Shown here piece by piece: positions 1 to 14,000 of a DNA stretch of 64,000 bases. The position numbers and the translations under genes are program-made. Source of the DNA: Drosophila persimilis. Lineage: Eukaryota; Arthropoda; Insecta; Diptera; Drosophilidae. Under the pieces are notes generated by a model. That model did no database searches. It was not told the DNA's origin and was given only the letters and a program-made list of their open reading frames with translations. Location: assembly GCF_003286085.1 (NCBI RefSeq), contig NW_020825331.1, forward strand, positions 682,001-746,000, given 5' to 3'. Numbering within the stretch: position 1 is the first letter of the stretch; each line of letters begins with the position of its first letter.

Positions 1-1018
1 TGCTGCTGGTCTGCTGCTGGGGATGTGCGGATGTGGGGATACGTGCAGGCATTTACTGCCAACGAGCAAACGTTGATTTGACCAATAAAGTTACTAGGAA
101 ATCAAACATGGACAATAAACACACATTCTATGATTATTGCACTCTCTAAGCTCTCCCTTAATTCCGCTTTTCTGAGGGTGGTTAATGCTTCTTTTGGCGG
201 ACAGTTTCATTCATAGAAACCCATCGATTTGACCAATCAAAGTTTGTGGAATATATACTCCAGGAATGCAAATGATACTAAGGAGGTGATTGGACATTAG
301 TTGAATATTATTTATTTATTTATTTGGCTTTCCTAGTTACCATACAAAAAAAAATTTTAAAAAAATTCCAAAGTCGAAGAAACATTAAAAGTGTTAGACA
401 ACTCAAACTTTGGGTGAGTATATCTTCAGTTATAGCCATTGTATTGACACGAATGAAAAATCCTTTATAAGGTCATACAGTTCTCTTTTCAACCCATTGA
501 TTTTTTTGGATATCAATGCTTCAGAGGCCGAGTGAAAATTGCCAGCAAATCGCTGTACTCATCTACTGATCTACTCATCTGCCGCGCTCATTATTGTGGA
601 AATTGTAGAGCCAATCTGTTATTTATTTATAATTTTCGATGTAAAAAGTTACGAGTTTTGAAATGTTTATTCATACAGGGATTGGAAGTGCCCAAAGTTT
701 TGTATCTTAAGATTGATTCGTGTCTGCTGAAGGGTATACGCAGGATGAATATTATTCAAAAAAAGTAGCCGCTTCTTTTGATTTTTAATTGGCTTGAGTA
801 AATTATTATTCAAGTATGATTAATACCCCTCTTTGGAATTTCAGTTTTCATATTTGTTCACACCTTGCCCTCCCACAGCCCATGCAGGGGCAATGTATTT
901 GGGATCTTCTAATATTGTTAAGCAATTAACATATTTAAATAAAAAAAACTTGAACATATTCTGCCTGGGCCTCGCCTAATTGAGCCTCATTAAGCGACAG
1001 CACTCATCTCTTTCTCTG

Positions 1019-1043
1019 TCTCTCTCTCTCTCTCTCTCTCTGG
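1019..1043. repeat. (TC)n microsatellite
   Basis: Uninterrupted TC dinucleotide run of about 25 bases. Confidence 0.95.
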
Positions 1044-1769
1044 CTGTCTGTCGTGCCACAGACTCCTCTACTCTCGTGCTCTGTGGATTTGGGCGTGTGT
1101 CGGGCACGCCTCCTTGTTGTCTCAGTATCTTGAGAGGCAGGAGAGGCAGGAGACAATTTAGATAGTTTCCAACGGGCTGTTGGCCGTGTGCGGCCGTGAG
1201 GCAGGCGTTAATTAAATTTTTAACATGCTCTAATCCACAGCGACTGTTGCCACTTAAGTTTTTCAATTAACCCGCCGCGCCAGGGCAACCAGGGCAACCC
1301 AACCACCCTCGCCTCGCCTCGCCTCCAGCCCCCCCACCACCACCGCCCCGACCGGGAATATGAGTGGCACGGGTAGTGGTGCGGGGGTGGGTTTATTTTC
1401 ATATTCATACAAAATTAAACAGCGCGTGCGACAACATAATCAAACAAGTCAGAGCCGCCCCAGTTGCGTAGGGGATTCCTCAAATTACACAAGTATCTGC
1501 GCCTCATATTTGTCGGCCCAACTATAAACCAAACGTGCGGGTGCACCGCCGAAGGGGCACGGGAAGGGTGGACCAGAGAGATGACACCTAAAACACGCGT
1601 GCCACCAGAGCAGAGCAGGGCAGGGCAGGGCAGGGAGGAGGGACTGTGGCTGTCAAATGGTGGAGGGGCGGCGTTCACTTAAGACAAGTCACGAGCCAAA
1701 AGTCGCACTTGAGCGTTTTCTAATCTGTGAAGGGGCTGGCTGAAGCGCTATAAATATTTATGCCTAGGT

Positions 1770-1793
1770 GGGGGACGGGGGACGGGGGCCGGG
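1770..1793 (+). other. G-quadruplex motif
   Basis: Three runs of five G separated by AC, then CC and GGG: four G-runs with two-base loops, a canonical quadruplex-forming pattern. It lies just after a TATAAATATTTAT stretch. Folding is an inference. Confidence 0.6.
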
Positions 1794-3135
1794 TGCCCGT
1801 CTCCGAAATATGTGACAACAAACTGAAATTAAGCCATGCGCATTACTCACGCCCCAAGCGAAAAGAACAGTACAGGACAGACACAAGATGTACGATAGAA
1901 TGGAGGAATGTCAGGGAAGGGGGCCGCACCACCAGAAGGAGATTGAGGAGGGAGAAGCTTCTTCAGCTACGACTAGAAGATACCCACCACCAGAAGATAC
2001 TCACCTCCGGTCCTACGCTGTAGGGAAATCGAATCAATATACCCGCCGCTGAGCCGAGTACCCCAGGTATAATCAAGGGATAGGATAGGTCCTGGAGTTG
2101 GGGCACTACAAGTGGCGGCGGCGGGCGGGAGTAGGTCAGAGAGGGTCATGTGATTTACTGTGGAGCAGTCTGGGCCGCTGTCGATTTTCCAGGCATTTAG
2201 CCGTGCGTCATAAAAGTATCTCAAGAATTTTGTCAACCCAAACAAAGTGTTGAGTGGGAGGTGGGAGTGGCAGTGGCAGTGGCAGTGGGGGGTGGGTGGT
2301 GGCTGTTTCGTGTGCGGCATTAAGTGATTACTCCTCCCGCCAGGCAGAGGCACACATCTATTGATTAGGGGCTTACTCTCGCGCAGCGCAGAGACTCCTT
2401 TGTCGAGGAGCGGAGCTCATTTAGGAGATTGAACTCTTAAATAGCTCCCAATTTATGGGATTCGTTTTCCAAATAGATGGGAAATTTATAATAATTTTTG
2501 TCTGCGATGTTTAAGGAGTCACATAAATTTCACTCTGATTTTTGGCTGAATTGAAGGGATTGAAACGATTGATGGATGGATGCGTCGGGAAGTGGATGGC
2601 ACTTGGAGAAGGTGCCCAGTACATGGGATGTCACTCTTTTGATATTTAATAGGGCTGTTTAGGGTTTCTAGTATGTTCTTTAAATAGTTACATTTCGTTG
2701 AAAGATGCCTCAATCTGCTTCCAGTAGTACCCCCAGGAGTTGCCTTCAAAATCGAGCCTATTTGCGTCGTAGATTGGCAACATATTTTGCTCTTAGTTAA
2801 GCCGCCTTTAAGCATTTTGTTTAGTGTCTTATCCGCAATTATTTAGTGTGTCTAAAGTATCTCTCAGATCTCTGGTCATTGGAGCTGAATCGTATCTTTT
2901 AATCCGCATTGATCCAATCCTCCATTTACCTCCGCCCACGGCCTTCTTTCGCCTCATTTCCCCTATCCGACTTGTGGCCTATCCCACAGTCTTCTGGCCA
3001 CAGTGGGACACACACAGCGGCGGCCACTGGCCCCACATCCTGCCACACACTCGCACGGATGGACCCTCCTGCATCATGTGTGCGTGTGTGTGCCGGAAAA
3101 TTGCGCTAATTTCACACCTGGCCGAGGTCGAGGAC

Positions 3136-3170
3136 GGTGCCGGTGCCGGTGCCGGTGCCGGTGCCGGTGC
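3136..3170. repeat. (GGTGCC)n hexanucleotide array
   Basis: Nearly six copies of a GC-rich hexamer; open in several frames (Gly-Ala on plus, Pro-Ala on minus). Confidence 0.95.
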
Positions 3171-3475
3171 TGGAGCCGGAGGGGGATGAAGCTTAGAACG
3201 AGAAAAGCGAGAGGCAGCCAAGTGGAAAAGCGTCACAAAAGTGCCATAAAATGGCAACACCAAATGGCTGCGATTTAATTTCCACTGTTGAGAAGGGGGT
3301 GCTGGCGGCAGAGAGAGGGGGAGAGTCGAGGCGGCAGCTGGCTGAGGCATGGTGCAGGACTCGACTCAGTTCTCGGGATGGCTCCTTTGGGACATTTGTG
3401 CCTGTTTAACGCACGGATCCGAGATCCTTTGCCGCGCAAGTGAATCAAAAAGTCATTTCTCTTTCTGTGTGCATC

Positions 3476-3510
3476 TGTGTGTGTGTGTGTGTGGGGTGTG
3501 CGTGTGTGTG
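3476..3510. repeat. (GT)n microsatellite, interrupted
   Basis: GT run with one GGGG interruption. Confidence 0.95.
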
Positions 3511-6500
3511 GGGAACCAGTTTGGTCCGCTTCCTCATGACAAATGTGCCAAGTGGCACGCCCACCGTGTGTGCCCTGCTGCTGCTGCTCTACTTCTGCAT
3601 CTGTATCTGTATCCTTTTGTATCCGTGTGTGTTCTCAGGCGTTAACCCTTTACCACACTGTCCCCCCCCCAGCCCTTTTGTGCCAGTGCACGGCCATTAT
3701 GCGGCCTTGTCGGTGGGCTGGCCTGGGCGTGCGTGGAGATGACAATTTAGTTTTGTTTTAATGTTCCCCTTTTTAGTTGGCTTTTTATGAGTTTATTAAC
3801 GTGAGGCGTAAGTAAATGACGGAGATCCCTTTCACCCATCATCCACAGCAACCCTTTTTCCTCCAGGTTAAAGCTATATCTTTTCTCTCTCTCTATCTGT
3901 ATGTGTGTGTGTGTGAAATTACATAAATCGTATCGAATTATCCTGGTCGAGGCGAACAGTGGTTGCGGCTTTATTGATTCGGATATGGGAATACCAATTA
4001 GAAAGACAAATTGTTCATGGTGTAAATGCAGTGAAAAAAGAGTCTTGTGGAACGGATTATGCACACAGATTCGGCTGCGAATGTATTTGCAATGTAATGG
4101 ATAAAGGAGAAGGCTCTGAATGCCTGTGCCTTAAGGAGACATCAATCGTCAACCTTCGATCTTTGGCCGCCCATTCAGTCATTGTGTTAAAAAGTTCCAT
4201 ATTTTGAATAAAAATAAAAAATACAATCGTTGAACGTAAAAAAAAATAATTTTTTATTCATTTATAAAGTATATTTTTGGGTCCCATCGAAGAAAATTAA
4301 TTCTTTGCTAGATATTTACTGCAATTTTGGAAAACAGTCTTCCTTTAAATGTATATATATTATTTATCCCTTTATTTCTGCCATGCTATATCCCAGTGTC
4401 ATGAGCCTGAATCGGCCCTGATCTCGGGGATCTTTGGGGGATTATTTATTCATTTTATTTATCATCATCACATCCTTATAAACAAAAAAGAAACAACATT
4501 TTCTCAATTCTTAAAGTGTATGTGCTTTATTTTTACAACTTCCTGTACTATACATACTATGTTGTTTGTTTTTCCCAATTTTTGCCCCACTGTACGCGCG
4601 GCTGACCATTCGGCGGCTCGTCTTGGCATTGCCTTCGCGCTTGGTCACAGGTTTTCACACTGTTTTTCGCTGCACATGTGTGTGTGCGTGCCTTCCCCCC
4701 TTGCCCACACACTGCCTGGGATTGTTTAATTAATTATGTAAACATAACTTTTGTCGAAACCCTTTTACCAACCCCTCCTTAGCAGCCCTGTCGCGGCAAC
4801 CCTTTGACACGTTTTGTTTGATTTTTTTTTTGTCCTTCGTCGTCGCGCATTTATGGAAATTAATTTGCGAAACTCAAACTCAAATTGAAATTGAAACTGA
4901 AACCGAAAATGTAAATGGAAATAGAAATAGAAACATAAGGGGCGAGAGGAAACGGAAGCCATCTCCTGTGCCTGCGCCTGGGCCTGTGAATCGTCCTGGT
5001 TCTTGGGCTCAATTGATAAATTAAGAGATTAACGGTCGGCCGCCGTAACCAGTGGAGGATGGGAACGGGACAGGGCGAGGGAAAGGGCAAGGGAAAGGGT
5101 GCTAAAAAATAAAGTACAAAAAAAAAGTAAACTGGAAAATTGTGAAATCTTCGGTGAAACACTAAATGGGCGTGGATAATGTTTGTGTGTTTGGCCGTAT
5201 CCAAGATGACACAGGCGGTTCCCATCGACGGGGAATGGCAACTGCTTTTCCCCCCAACTATTGTAAGTCTGAAAGATCCTTCAAAGGATTTCCCCGAACG
5301 CCGAATGCCGAGCCCCGGAGACAAGTTACCAGTTACCAGTTACCATTTACCATTTACCAGTTATGGCCTGGTTTTCGGCACCACAAAACTTTTATTATGG
5401 TCCATAAATGCAGCGGGCAGACGACAACCGCGATGAGGAGGACAGGGCCGACCGATTGCCCGATATTTGTATAATATTGCGACAAAAGAGGGCATCATAT
5501 AAACGCTCGAAGGACACGCATTCCGGGACAGAACTCGTATTTGCATAGAGCGGGGAGAAAGGCAACCGGCAACCCGACAACTCGACAAAAGGGACAAAGG
5601 ACAAGAGCTCTGAGTTAACCCAAAAACCAAAAAGGAAGGAAGCAAAGGCAGAGAAAGGCAGGACGCAGCGAAAGTAGAGCAAACAGAAGGGCAAAAGGTA
5701 CCGATTTGGACGGGAATTCGCTGGAAATGTTCCGTCATTAAAGGGCCCGCAGGGGAAAGTCGCAGCGGAACCCGCTCTTCGACGACCAATATCTGAAATA
5801 TCTATGGAAATTATGCGCAACTTTATATAATGGCCGGGTTTCGGGCGAAGGCGCAGCGGGCGAGCCATATTGGCACGGCCTCAATTTCGAAATTGCATCA
5901 TAAAACCGAACCAAGAAAGGATCGCATCGGATCGGGATGATCGTAAAGATGCAACATTGCATTTCTCCGGGTTACCTCGAAAGCCAAAGGCAGCAAATCC
6001 TTTGGGCAAAAGGCTGCGATGACCTTGGGCATGATTTGTCCCTTAAATGATTCGGCGATGGCCCACCCAGGGCAGGGCATGCCGAGCGCGACAGAGAGAG
6101 AGTCCATTAGCCCAAAAGGACGACAAATCACGCGCCCGGGCTGTCAACCAGCCGCTGCTGCCATCGCTGCCACCGCTGCCTCCTCTGCCACGGAATGATT
6201 ATGCAATATGTTGCATGATTTATGCTCGCAACAATTTCACCAAAAACTCCGAGCAGCAGCAGTTGCCGTCGCGGCACCCCTTTCACTGCGGTGTAATATA
6301 TTTCTCTTTCTTTTCTGCTCTGCTCTGCTCTGCACTGCTCTTCTCTGCTGGCTTTTTTATTTCATTTTTTGTTTTTGCCGAGTCTTGTTGCAATTTTCCA
6401 CACCCTCTGGCACCCCCTCTGCAGACAGTACAAGTCCATGGCCGGCGACAAATATTAACTTCAATAAATTTGACGCACAAAGGCCAAATTATGAGGCAAC

Positions 6501-6780
6501 AAAAAAAGGGTTCAAACATTTCATAACCAATGCCCAACCCCTGAGCCCAAGCCCGAGCCAGAGCCCGAGCCAGAGCCCGAGCCCTACCCTAACACAGGGC
6601 TAGCGATGCCGATGATGCCGAAAGGATTCGCTCCCGCTCCCGTGCCCGCTCCCTTCTAGTATCGTCAATTGCATTGTCATGTTCACAAGTTGTCCAACAC
6701 AGGGTGTTGATGTTGTAATGAAAAATTAAGCATTATAATGAAATCTACAATTTACACCGAACAATGGACAAAGCGACAAA

Positions 6781-6816
6781 GGCGCGACAGGCGCGACAGG
6801 CGCGACAGGCGCGACG
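6781..6816. repeat. 9-bp tandem array (GGCGCGACA)
   Basis: Four copies of a nine-base unit, the last with one change. Confidence 0.95.
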
Positions 6817-8032
6817 GAGGAAGGGCTGGCTAACGATAGTCCCCCTCCATACCCTGCTCTCGCCCTGGCTAACAAGATGACTCGGGCCGATCCGAACGGA
6901 TCGAAACGGAACAAGACGCTGATCTCATCTGATCTGATCCGATCCGATCTGATCTCCCCTGAGCTGAGCTGAAAGGTTGTGACAACTTGATGAGGCGCAC
7001 GCAATGCACCAACTAATTGAGGTGTAAGGATTCCGAACGAGATCCTATCAGGGCTGAAAGGGTTGCAGTTGGTTGAAGATACACTTATATAGTATGTGTA
7101 AAAGATACCAAGCTTCGATGGAAGTAAAAATAATGGATAGTCCCATATATCTACGAAATAGCTGGTAAAAAATAGATAGAATCTCTCTCTCTCTCTATTT
7201 GATATTTTACTCCTTTTGGCGAGTGTTCAGGGGGCTTGCCTCCTAGTAGACGTCTCACTTTGAGATAATAAAAGGCACAGAAAAATTCCAAGACCTCAAA
7301 GCAAGTTGCTCCTAAGTATACACATTAGAATAATAAATATTCCTCGACACAAAATCTGATACGACACGAAAGGAGGCACTTGCCCAGGAAAAATCTGAGA
7401 ATCTAAAAATCTAACGAGCAAATGTTGTCATTAACAAAATTGGCAACAGAGAGAGAGAGAGAGAGGGTGGGAGCTATGCCAGAGATCTCAAGTAATCGCC
7501 AGGGAATCTGGCAGAGAATTTGGAAAAATTCCTTTGCCGCATCAATTTACATTTTCATCAAGGTGGTGGTGGTGGAGGACAGACACAGAGATGGAGCTAG
7601 AGAGAGACGAGAGACGAGAGACCGGGTGACCAGGCTTTATTTTTCCTGCCAAAGGGAATGGCAAATATTCTAAATTGCAATTTTTTTGGTGTGCGGGCAG
7701 CAGAAACACACACAAACAGGGCCCAGATCACGTGCTAAGTGAAAGGATTTGGCAACAAAAATGTGTAAAGCTTAAACAGAAAATGAAACGAGAAACGAGA
7801 GCCACAACTAAGGGAAGGCACAAATATTTCTTTTATTTTTCGGATTTTGTATTTTTGCTATTTATTTATTTTAGACAGACACGCGAGTGAGTTTATTTTT
7901 TATGGTTTTCAAATGATTTTTAACCCTGTGCCAGCCAGCCAGCCAGCCAGCCAGCAGGCACGTCTCTGTGGCCCGCCCGAAACTGTGCTTAACCGGAAAC
8001 GGATGCAAATTGCATGCGTCACGTGACAGACA

Positions 8033-8057
8033 GACCGACGGACGGACGGACGGACGG
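8033..8057. repeat. (GACG)n tetranucleotide array
   Basis: About six copies of GACG next to a CAGA run. Confidence 0.95.
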
Positions 8058-9008
8058 AGTGAACGCACGTCGAGCATTAAGCTTTTAGCGGCGATTCGCA
8101 CTCATCCTGCCACCGGGAGTCGTCGTCCTCCCAATCCCAATCCCAATCCCAATCGCGAATCCATTTGCTCTTGTTCCGACATCAAATGGCAAGCAGAGCA
8201 AAACACGTTTGCGTTTTAGTATTGATTATGCAGTTTGTTGTTGCAAATCCCTGCAGCAGCAGAAACAGTGGCAACTGCAACTGCAACAGAGGCAGCTGCA
8301 GCTGCAACAAACTCCACACGTCCACATCCACATCCACATCCAGCGAAACGAACTCGGCTTCAAACTCAATAAATCTAAATTGCGCACAAAAATAATTGAA
8401 TCACTAAACCGTGCACAGAGCCCCCCAACAGAATCTGAATCACAGCACAGAAATATAAAAAAAAAAAAAAAAAAATATATATATAAAAATCGAGTGAAAC
8501 TTTGCTGTTCCGTTATCCACACAGATGCATATACATATACATATACGTATGTATGTATCTATAGGGATGTGTGCCCGTGGGTGTGTGCATTTATTTACTG
8601 GATTTTTTGTGTGCAGATTTTGGGGGCAGATTTTCGACACGTCGTTGCGCTACTTGATGCCCCGTGATTGGGGCTTATTCACACGAGTAGATCAAGCTGC
8701 GATACGCCAAAAAGAGAGGGGGGGACAAGAGTGAGCGAGAGACAGATGAGTGAGACGGGAGTACGGATGATTTGGGTGCGTTCTGAAACAAAAAAAAATA
8801 TTATTCTTAGGTGCCACTAGAAGAGAAGTCCCAAGAAGGACTCCCAGGGGCAAGTCCCAGAGGATAGATACCTTTGTATCTTTTGGTGCGTAGCGCACTC
8901 TGACTGGGCCACCAGGCCGATCCGATCCGGGTCGACCCAATCGAAGCCTTCCGCCGACCGAATAAACTATGGCAAACATAGTGTTGAAATGTTTTTGTTC
9001 ACTTGTTT

Positions 9009-9053
9009 GGCGGGGGCGGGGGCGGGGGTTGGTAATGGTAATGGGGATGGGGG
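9009..9053 (+). other. G-rich quadruplex-capable stretch
   Basis: Three GGGGG runs separated by single C, followed within about 15 bases by GGGG and GGGGG. Weaker than the 1.77 kb motif because one loop is long. Confidence 0.4.
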
Positions 9054-9221
9054 TATGCCTCATCCATATGGAATACATAGATTGCTTCATTACAAATTCA
9101 AAACATAAAGCTGTCAGGAAGGAAGGAAGGACATTTGTCCGAGTGTGTTCCAGCAGCAAACCGTTCATTGTTCGCTCATTGCCTCAGTTCGGTGGCTCCC
9201 AGCAGACCTCCACTCTACTCA

Positions 9222-9268
9222 GCTCTACTCAGCTCTACTCTGTTCTGTTCTGTTCTGTTCTGTTCGGT
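9222..9268. repeat. CTCTACTCAG then TTCTG arrays
   Basis: A ten-base unit in about 2.5 copies runs directly into a pentamer array (TTCTG), two units side by side. Confidence 0.9.
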
Positions 9269-11051
9269 TCTGTTATATTTTTGTTGTATTCTGTCATTGT
9301 CGATTTGCCGCTAAGCCCGGGCCATTTCAAATTGAAATTGAAATAGCGCGAGAGCGGCAACATTTTCATTTGTTTGTCTAAAACCTTAAAAAACGAACAG
9401 CGCAGAGTGGAGCGGAAAAAAACAAAGACCAAGGCGCGATGCGATGCGATACCCAAATGCACAAATCAAATAAAGAAGAAACTTAGACCTGCGGCAAACA
9501 ACCCGCACAACCCCCAGGAGCGGCAGGAGCGGCAGGAGCGACAGGATTCGATCTGCAGGATCTGCACCTCAAATGTAACAAAGTGCGAAACATGATTTGC
9601 ATCTCGTGTTAAAATTAAAAAACTCTGAAAAGGAAAAGGAGTAAATAAATAAATAAATCCTACTTAATGTCACAATCAATCCCGGAGCTCGGGCTCGGGC
9701 TCGGGCTCCCGATGCCCAGGATCAGCCTCAGCTTCAGTCTCGGAAAAGGAGTAATCAGTAACCCCCGATGCTGGCTGGCTGGCTGGCTGGCTGGATTCCG
9801 GAGTCCTGAAACTGAAATCTGAACCCCTATTAGTGCGCATTTAGCTGTTCATTTGAAAGTTTTACTTTTTGCGCGCTGATGCGTTAAATCGGGCACAACA
9901 AACAGGGGACGAAGGACTCAGGCCTCAGGCCTCAGGACTCAGGACTCTCTGAAGGGTCGGAGGACGACTCCTTCCTTGGCACTCAGCTGCAGCAGTCGGG
10001 CAGTCGGGCCCAGTGACATGTATAATTTTAATCCAGCTGTAACATAAGTTTTTGATTTGACAAATCCTCGGGCTGGGCAGGGCTGGGCAGGGCTTTCCGA
10101 ACAATACGAAAACTATTTGACAGAAATTGAACTCTACTGCCGCTTCGCGGTGCCTCGTGGCCATGCCAACGTGTCCTTTGAGGGTGACACATTTGAATAC
10201 GGATACGAGAAGCCCATACGCAAATATATGCCATCCATCCTGCCCGAAAGGGTGTCCTCTAACCTGACCCAACGACAGAGAAAGAGACAGAGCGAGTCAG
10301 AGAGGGCGGTGGGTGGTGGGTGGTGGGGGGAAAGGGGGAGGAGAAAAAAAATGAATAAAGCCAAAAGGGGGTTGCATCATAAATATCTCAACATTAACAT
10401 TAATTGCACTCGATGTCCTCTTGTGTGGGCCCGCACAAGAGTGCCTCTACATCCTGAGAAATCGAACGGCTGCTCCCACAACTCCCCCTTTGGGTGTGTT
10501 TTCCTTTGGGTTGTGTTTTGGGGTGGCCACAATGGTTTGCAACTTGCTGGTTCTGGCTCTTCCGCGCTCTTTCGTGCTCTTTCCTGCTTTTGATGTGCGA
10601 GTGTCTGCCCATGTCCGTGTATCCGTGTCCGCGTATCCGTGTGTATTTCAATAATGAAGCTGCATACCGCCCGCCCGCCCGCCCGCCTGCCTGCCTGCCA
10701 GCGTGATGGGGGAGCGAAAGCACGCGGAATGGCATGAAGTCCGAATCGGGAAAAGGAAATCAGAGCAGAGCATGGATGGGGCGGAGCAGCTGCACCACTT
10801 GCACCACTTGCAACCCTGGGGTTGATCTGCCCCGTTCATTTGTCCATATCTGTTCCACACACACAAACGCACACACGCACACACGCACAAAAACTAATAA
10901 GTTGCCGCATTAATTGGCTTACAAGGCGGCATTCCTCGCATAGTTCAGAGTCGTTGCCAGGCCGAGGACTTGGGACTGGCTCTGGGGGGCTCATCCGCCG
11001 ATGAGTCACTCTCCTGAGACTGTCCTGGTCAGTGGAAGAGCCTGGGAAACT

Positions 11052-11057
11052 GACCCC

Positions 11058-11090
<33 letters not shown>

Positions 11091-11098
11091 CCCGACTC
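11052..11098. repeat. 12-bp tandem array (CCCCGACTCCGA)
   Basis: Four copies of a twelve-base unit that is itself two related hexamers. Confidence 0.95.
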
Positions 11099-14000
11099 TG
11101 ATCCGCTTAGCAACTGTCGCCCCAGGCCTGAGGAGTGTGAATGGAGGCTCCTGTCGCAGTACAAGTACCTGTGGATTATCCATTCATATGTCCTGCATCT
11201 CAACGGCATATGTGGGTTTTTGTCCCAGATAATGCTCTTAAACGCAAAAGGTTGCTGGGCTCAGGCTCCTATCGATATGCCACAAGGCACAAATAATAAG
11301 TGGAGGAGGAGTCCTCGTGGCTGGGACTGGGAGCGGCTAGGGCTAAGGCTAGGAATGGCACAAATTTAATTTAGGATGCTCGCTTTCTCTCGCGTAATTG
11401 CGCACAGGATATATGCGGCCAAGGACGATGGCAACATATAATTCAATTTGTGCAAGACAGCCCTGATGACGGTACGCAATTTCATTCATCTTTTTCCATT
11501 TTTTCCTTCTTGCGTCCTGCTCTGCTGCTGCCCTCTGCCCTCTGTCATCGTGTTTTCCTTTGCCATATTTCGCTTTACAATTTTCTTCTTTTTTGGTCGT
11601 CGGCTTTGTTTTGCATTTTGACGAAACCGCGACACGGCCTCACGGAAGCCGGAAACGGGAGAACAGAGGACAGTGGCTAAGTGACTTATCCTTGGCCCAA
11701 AGCCGAACAGCGACGGAAAGAGAGAGGGCGAAGGAGAGCACTGTGAGTGGAGGTGGAGTGGCTGGAGAGTGGGCTGAAGGGTAGTCAATCATTTATCAAA
11801 TTCAAATTCAAATTAAAGCGCAATTGCAGTGCACTTGGTCGGTCCATCTGTCTGTCTGTCTGTCTTGCCTGAGAGGATCCTGTCATTAACAATGAGCTCT
11901 GACAAGTGAGTGAAAACACACGGACACACGGGGACCGGAACCGCAGCCACCACCCCATCTAAAGGGTGGTTGCGCCTCATTGAGTGACATATGCGTTTTG
12001 GAATCATATTCCCCCCCCCTCCGCCTTTCCTTTCTCTCCGCTTTTTAATGAGTTCAACGCTTCGTGGTCGTGGTCGTGGGCTGTGCGCATACTTACGAGC
12101 ACCCACTGTTGTCCCCTGTTGGCCTTTGTTGTTGCTGATGATGTTTTGGGTTCTTTTGGGTTTTGGCTTTCTTTATATTCGGTTGTATTTTATTTTTTTT
12201 AATATTTGCGGTTGTTGCTGGAAGCTTGTTGTTAAGCCATCCCATCCCATCCCATCCATCCGTCCATCCATCCATCTCAAATAAGGGCATTCAGGGCATT
12301 CAGGGTCCTGGCATCAAGCATCAACTTGAGTTCAATTAAAATCCACATCAAACAATAAGGAGGCACGTAGAAACTACTTCAGGAATTGCCAGGAATTGGG
12401 GGTGGTGCTGTGCTGTGCTGGGCTGGTGGTGTGGTGGCGGTGGCGGTGGCGGTGGTGGTGTCGGTGGTTGCTTTGTGATTACTTTCCTACATATCAGCGG
12501 AGAGGAGAGCTCGTGCCCTGGCTTAAGTCTCATTCTCTTGGCGGAACACGTGTCCACGCAAAACTTGTTGCCCTACAATCCCACCATCCCACCATCCTTC
12601 CATCCTTCCATCCTCCCATCTCCTGTGGCCTGTGGACTGTGGACTCATTTATCCATATGACGCGATTCGCACGCGATGCCCGAAAAGTGTTTGGTTCTTA
12701 AGTTCAAAATCATGTCCTTTCAAAATGCCCCCAAAATTGCGCAAAAGCTTTGCCGGCAATCCTTGTGCGTGCTGATTAACCCAATAACCCATGTGCCCCT
12801 CCCCCCCAAGTCACCCATCTCCATATGTGTGTGGGTGGTTGGGCACTGATGTGGTTGTGTGGTGCGAGGCACGGCAGAAGTTAAGTGAAGTTCAGATCGT
12901 GAAAGATTTGATTTTGATATCGTTTTTGATTACAGAAAAGAGGCTGGGGAGGCACTTTTTACTTTGACTTTTTACTTTGAAGTCGGAGAGCGCAAAAGAA
13001 TCGAAAGTTGTGGTCGGGAAAAGCCAGGGGAATGATAAAGAAGACAATGAACGGCACATTCGAGTTCAGGGGCAATGAGAAATCCATTCAATTTGGTCAG
13101 TAGAATAAATAGAGGAAAAAAGGAATAAGGGACTTGAAAAAATATCTCTCTATATTATCTCGATATATGACTGATCAACGAGCCGTGAGTGAGTGCCTCC
13201 TAGTAAATTAACACACAAAAAAAGGATAGTTTATCCATAAAATTGAGCAGATGGAATCAACTTTGAAAGCCACCTCTCCTCTGCTATTTCCAGTCCGCAA
13301 ATGATATGAAACCAATTAAAACCAATAATATCCAGAAATATTCAGAAGGGGAAAAGCGGAGTGGAATGCCATGGAATGCCAGCCAAAGATTCCACAGATG
13401 AGCATCAATAATGTCGGCGATAAGAAGATCCCAGAAGGAACTGCCCAAAAAAAGTTAATAATACTCCGAAACACAAGATGGAGGCAGAGGCAGGGGCGGG
13501 GGCAGCGGCAGACCATCCATTTGGGGGCAGGCATCAAGTAAAGCTGCGCAGTGCGCCGCCTCCCCTGCAGATGGCGCGCAATCTAATTAAATGGGCATTG
13601 GTTACGCCCCCTGCTCCCCCGGGTGAACCACCTTCGGATCTGCGAAACCTGATGACAATATTATTGTTAAATTGCAAAGCGCGCAAATCAAATTAACAAA
13701 CGCGCTCTGCACTTTTCACTCTTCTTCGGTCCTCCTTCCTTCGGCCGTCCGTCTCTCGTATTTTTCATGATGTTGTTGTCTTTTGGCCGCAGAAAAATGG
13801 TTGCCAATGTCGTTGGCAACCACAGTGGCAGCGGCAGCGGCAGCGGCAGCCACCCCCGAAAAAATGAAAGGCTAACCTCCTCCATCTCTACTCCATCTCC
13901 AACTCCAACTCCATGGGTTGGTTGCACCAACCAAAAACCGAACCAAACAGCCACCCAGTCACCCAGTCAGTCAGTCACTCAGCGAAACCCACCCACTCAC

